Origin: Streptomyces beigongshangae
GTDB taxonomy: Bacteria > Actinomycetota > Actinomycetes > Streptomycetales > Streptomycetaceae
Reading direction: 5' to 3'
Length of the DNA: 64,000 bases
NCBI RefSeq assembly: GCF_019710745.1
Contig: NZ_JAHKJW010000019.1
Span: 1 to 64,000, forward strand
The translations under genes were made by a program, and so were the position numbers. Under the pieces are notes generated by a model that saw only the letters and a program-made list of their open reading frames with translations, was not told where the DNA came from and made no database searches. Each line of letters starts with the position of its first letter. The stretch's first letter is position 1. Positions 61,750-64,000 of this stretch are shown here, piece after piece.

Positions 61750-62121
61750 CTACCCCTCCGCGATCACCACAGCCGACGCGACCCCCGCGTCATGGCTGAG
61801 CGACACGTGCCAAGAGGAAACCCCCAGCTCGGCCGCCCGCAGGGCAACGGTCCCCGTGACCCGCAACCGCGGCTGCCCGCTGTCCTCGACGTACACCTCG
61901 GCGTCGCTCCAGCGCAGCCCCCCGGGCGCACCGAGCGCCTTGGCGAGCGCCTCCTTCGCCGCGAAGCGGGCGGCGAGGGAGGCGACCCCCCGCCGCTCCC
62001 CGCTGGGCAGCAGCAACTCGCTCGGCAGGAACAGCCGCTCGGCCATCCCGGGCGTCCGCTCCAGCGACACCGCGAACCGCTCGATCTCCGCCACGTCGAT
62101 CCCGACCCCGATGATGCTCAT
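61750..62121 (-). CDS. acpS: Holo-[acyl-carrier-protein] synthase
   Basis: 123-residue AcpS that transfers 4'-phosphopantetheine from CoA to fatty acid ACP. IIGVGIDVAEIERF holds the first Mg ligand (Asp 9), RFAAKEALAKALG the second (Glu, ~residue 57), and the SLSHDAGVASAVVIAEG end is canonical. Equivalent of SCO4744. Ten bases upstream is the stop of a truncated minus-strand gene. Confidence 0.97.
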   Translation of the reverse strand: MSIIGVGIDVAEIERFAVSLERTPGMAERLFLPSELLLPSGERRGVASLAARFAAKEALAKALGAPGGLRWSDAEVYVEDSGQPRLRVTGTVALRAAELGVSSWHVSLSHDAGVASAVVIAEG

Positions 62122-62130
62122 CCGCGCACT

Positions 62131-62250
62131 CTACGATCCGTCCACCGGATGCGGGTCCGGGTCGTCGGCGAACAGGTCCTCGGCCCGCTCGACCGTCCGG
62201 GAACGCTCCAGCCAGGCGTCCATGCGGTCGAGGACCAGTTCGTCGACGCC
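62131..62250 (-). pseudogene. 3' remnant of a disrupted gene upstream of acpS
   Basis: On the minus strand the codons from about 62247 to a TAG at 62131 read GVDELVLDRMDAWLERSR through to DPDPHPVDGS. 35 of 39 sense codons end in G or C, the pattern of a real Streptomyces gene, and the stop sits ten bases before the acpS start as in an operon. The reading frame cannot be extended to a sensible start because it runs into the DUF5753 fragment on the other strand. I do not recognise the family. Best explained as the tail of a gene once between glmS and acpS. Confidence 0.55.
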
Positions 62251-62259
62251 CTGGTCGCC

Positions 62260-62862
62260 ATGGCCACGGACCGGACACGCGGCTGGTGGGAGGAGTACCG
62301 GGGCCTGCTGCCCACGTCGTTCCTGGACCTGGCCGAACTGGATCACCACGCCACGTTCATGTACGAGGTGGCGGTCCTGCACGTACCGGGTCTCCTCCAG
62401 ACAGAGGACTACGCACGAGCAGTCTTTTCATCGCGCGTCCCGGAACTCGCACACGAGGAACTGGAGCTGCGCGTCCAGCACCGGTTGAGACGCCAGCAGA
62501 TCGCCGTCCCCTACAAGTTGGTGATCCACGAGGCGGCCCTGCGCATCAGAGTCAGTGACCGCGCCGCCTCCCGGGCACAGCTCACCAAGCTTCTCGACCT
62601 CTCCGGGGCGGACGACATCACCGTGCGCGCCATCCCCTTCGACCTGGACGGCTTCGGCAGGGCGGCCAGCACCATGACGTACGTGGGTGGCGCCGTACCC
62701 AGGCTGGACACCGTGGTGCGCGACGTCCCGCACGGCTCGGCCTTCATTGATTCCGAAGCACAACTCGGCGCTTTTCGAACGCGCTTCCTTAAGCTGAAAG
62801 AAGTGGCACTCGACCCCGAGCGGTCGCGTGACTTCATCCACCGACTGACAAAAGAGCTGTGA
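62260..62862 (+). pseudogene. DUF5753 protein lacking its helix-turn-helix domain
   Basis: From about residue 6 this is a standard DUF5753 domain: RGWWEEYRGLLPTSFLDL, the VPGLLQTEDYARAVF signature and an IDSEAQLGAFRTRFLKLKEVAL end. Complete proteins of this type are ~280 residues and begin with an XRE-type DNA-binding domain of ~80 residues; here the sequence upstream becomes the minus-strand remnant. The 200-residue product might still be made from the ATG at 62260, but there is no good ribosome-binding site. Codon use has more A/T third bases than the neighbours. Followed directly by its usual DUF397 partner. Confidence 0.7.
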
Positions 62863-62868
62863 GGCACC

Positions 62869-63084
62869 ATGGACAACTGGCGGAAGTCGTCCTACTCCGG
62901 TCCCGATGACGGCAACGACTGCGTGGAGATCGCGAGCTCATCCACCCACATAGCCGTCCGCGACTCCAAGACCCCGGCCAGGGCCCCCCTCACCTTCCCG
63001 GCCGGAGCCTTCGCCGCCTTCCTTGACGGAGTCAGAGACGTGCCCTACTCCACCGTCACCGACTTCGCCAGGTTGCGTGGCTGA
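62869..63084 (+). CDS. DUF397 protein with read-through tail
   Basis: 71 residues. WRKSSYSGPDDGNDCVEIA and AVRDSKTP are the DUF397 signatures; the family normally ends around the FLDGVR position. The last 13 codons (YSTVTDFARLRG) are antisense to the final codons of glmS, so the native stop was lost at a junction near 63040. DUF397 proteins accompany XRE/DUF5753 regulators in actinobacteria in a toxin-antitoxin-like arrangement; here the regulator is decapitated, so the pair is probably non-functional. Confidence 0.75.
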   Translation: MDNWRKSSYSGPDDGNDCVEIASSSTHIAVRDSKTPARAPLTFPAGAFAAFLDGVRDVPYSTVTDFARLRG

Positions 63085-64000
63085 TCCACCTCGTTGCCGC
63101 GGGCGGTGGCCAGTTCGCAGGCGAACACCTGCAAGGGGACCGTCGCCACCAGCGGCTGGAGCAGCACGGGCGTGGCGGGGATGCGGATCAGGTGGTCCGC
63201 GTAGGGGACCACCGCCCCGTCACCCTCCTCCGCGATCACGATCGTGCGGGCGCCCCGCGCCCGGATCTCCTGGATGTTCGACACGATCTTGTCGTGGAGG
63301 ACGGACCGACCGCGCGGTGACGGTACGACCACGACCACCGGTACGTCCTCCTCGATCAGGGCGATCGGCCCGTGCTTCAGCTCGCCCGCCGCGAAGCCCT
63401 CGGCGTGCATGTAGGCGAGTTCCTTGAGCTTCAGGGCGCCCTCCAGGGCCACCGGGTAGCCCACGTGCCGGCCCAGGAACAGCACCGTGTCCTTCGAGGC
63501 GAGCGAACGCGCCAGTTCCCGTACCGGCTCCATCGTCTCCAGGACCCGTTCGACCTCGTCGGAGATGCGGGACAGGTCGCGTACGACGGCCTGGATCTCG
63601 TCGCCCCACTTCGTCCCGCGGACCTGCCCCAGGTACAGCGCCACCAGGTAGCAGGCCACGAGCTGGGTCAGGAACGCCTTCGTCGAGGCGACCGCCACCT
63701 CGGGCCCGGCGTGCGTGTAGAGGACGGCGTCCGACTCGCGCGGGATGGTCGAGCCGTTGGTGTTGCAGACGGCCAGCACCCTGGCGCCCTGTTCGCGCGC
63801 GTGCCGCAGGGCCATCAGCGTGTCCATGGTCTCGCCGGACTGCGAGATGGCGATCACCAGGGTCCGGGCGTCCAGGATCGGGTCCCGGTAGCGGAACTCG
63901 CTCGCGAGTTCTACCTCGCAGGGGACGCGGGTCCAGTGCTCGATGGCGTACTTGGCGATGAGCCCGGCGTGGAACGCGGTCCCGCACGCCACCACCACGA
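63045..64000 (-). CDS. glmS: Glucosamine-fructose-6-phosphate aminotransferase, C-terminal part (cut by window end)
   Basis: The visible ~318 residues are the two SIS domains of GlmS, which isomerise fructose-6-phosphate to glucosamine-6-phosphate with ammonia from the missing glutaminase half. CGTAFHAGLIAKYAIE, AISQSGETMDTLMALR, VASTKAFLTQL and LGRHVGYPVALEGALKLKEL are clear, and DQPRNLAKSVTVE is the conserved end with the C-terminal catalytic Lys. The first ~300 residues lie beyond 64000. It supplies UDP-GlcNAc for the wall. Confidence 0.97.
   Translation of the reverse strand, partial: VVVACGTAFHAGLIAKYAIEHWTRVPCEVELASEFRYRDPILDARTLVIAISQSGETMDTLMALRHAREQGARVLAVCNTNGSTIPRESDAVLYTHAGPEVAVASTKAFLTQLVACYLVALYLGQVRGTKWGDEIQAVVRDLSRISDEVERVLETMEPVRELARSLASKDTVLFLGRHVGYPVALEGALKLKELAYMHAEGFAAGELKHGPIALIEEDVPVVVVVPSPRGRSVLHDKIVSNIQEIRARGARTIVIAEEGDGAVVPYADHLIRIPATPVLLQPLVATVPLQVFACELATARGNEVDQPRNLAKSVTVE

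Noticed and set aside
61315..62862. 515-codon plus-strand frame ending in DUF5753
   Set aside because: Only the last ~205 codons look like protein. The rest crosses intergenic repeats and the antisense of acpS, so it is not a single gene.

Overview
The window is a high-GC actinobacterial chromosome segment, almost certainly Streptomyces. Pointers are the very strong G/C bias at third codon positions (with long antisense shadow frames), a WhiB developmental regulator, the F420 genes fbiA/fbiB, six LytR-CpsA-Psr (LCP) proteins, a DUF397/DUF5753 pair, and at the left edge a sequence matching the pre-16S rRNA leader of Streptomyces rrn operons. No prophage, CRISPR array, biosynthetic cluster or complete mobile element is visible.

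Region 1 (1-42.5 kb) is a housekeeping and cell-envelope block. An rRNA operon promoter region fires leftwards out of the window. Then come SpoIIM-like and RDD membrane proteins, ahcY, a CDF metal transporter, the manA / SIS / Trm112 / manB set, L-lactate permease, DUF3499, a metallopeptidase-fold protein, DUF5719, a giant membrane glycosyltransferase, whiB, a cysteine dioxygenase-like gene, fbiA-fbiB, an AlkA-type glycosylase, a ManC-type nucleotidyltransferase, a secreted PGRP amidase, a TIGR03089 protein, and five LCP genes with a second glycosyltransferase, a thioesterase, an acyl-CoA dehydrogenase and UDP-glucose dehydrogenase. The order of much of this (ahcY, manA, SIS, manB, DUF3499, metallopeptidase, whiB, fbiA, fbiB, manC, LCP, TIGR03089, acyl-CoA dehydrogenase) mirrors Mycobacterium tuberculosis Rv3248c-Rv3274c as I remember it. 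It supplies activated sugars (GDP-mannose, UDP-glucuronate) and LCP ligases that attach polymers to peptidoglycan.

Region 2 (41.3-53 kb) looks accessory. It holds an M19 dipeptidase homologue that has lost its metal ligands, an ECF42-type sigma factor with its DGPF partner, a sixth LCP gene, and a LacI-controlled sugar operon (binding protein, two permeases, GH3 glycosidase) with a clear promoter and two operators. A third operator-like palindrome sits in front of the sixth LCP gene.

Region 3 (53-64 kb) is the tsaD-rimI-tsaB / tsaE-hydrolase-alr-nnr-acpS-glmS block. It includes an L,D-transpeptidase-like protein without its catalytic cysteine. A DUF5753/DUF397 pair, the former decapitated, is wedged between acpS and glmS and appears to have destroyed a gene there. 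In S. coelicolor whiB is SCO3034 and acpS/alr are SCO4744/SCO4745, so regions 1 and 3 are brought together here by a different genome arrangement.

Coordinates of starts are my own choices based on ribosome-binding sites and family lengths; functions rest on motif recognition by eye, not on searches.
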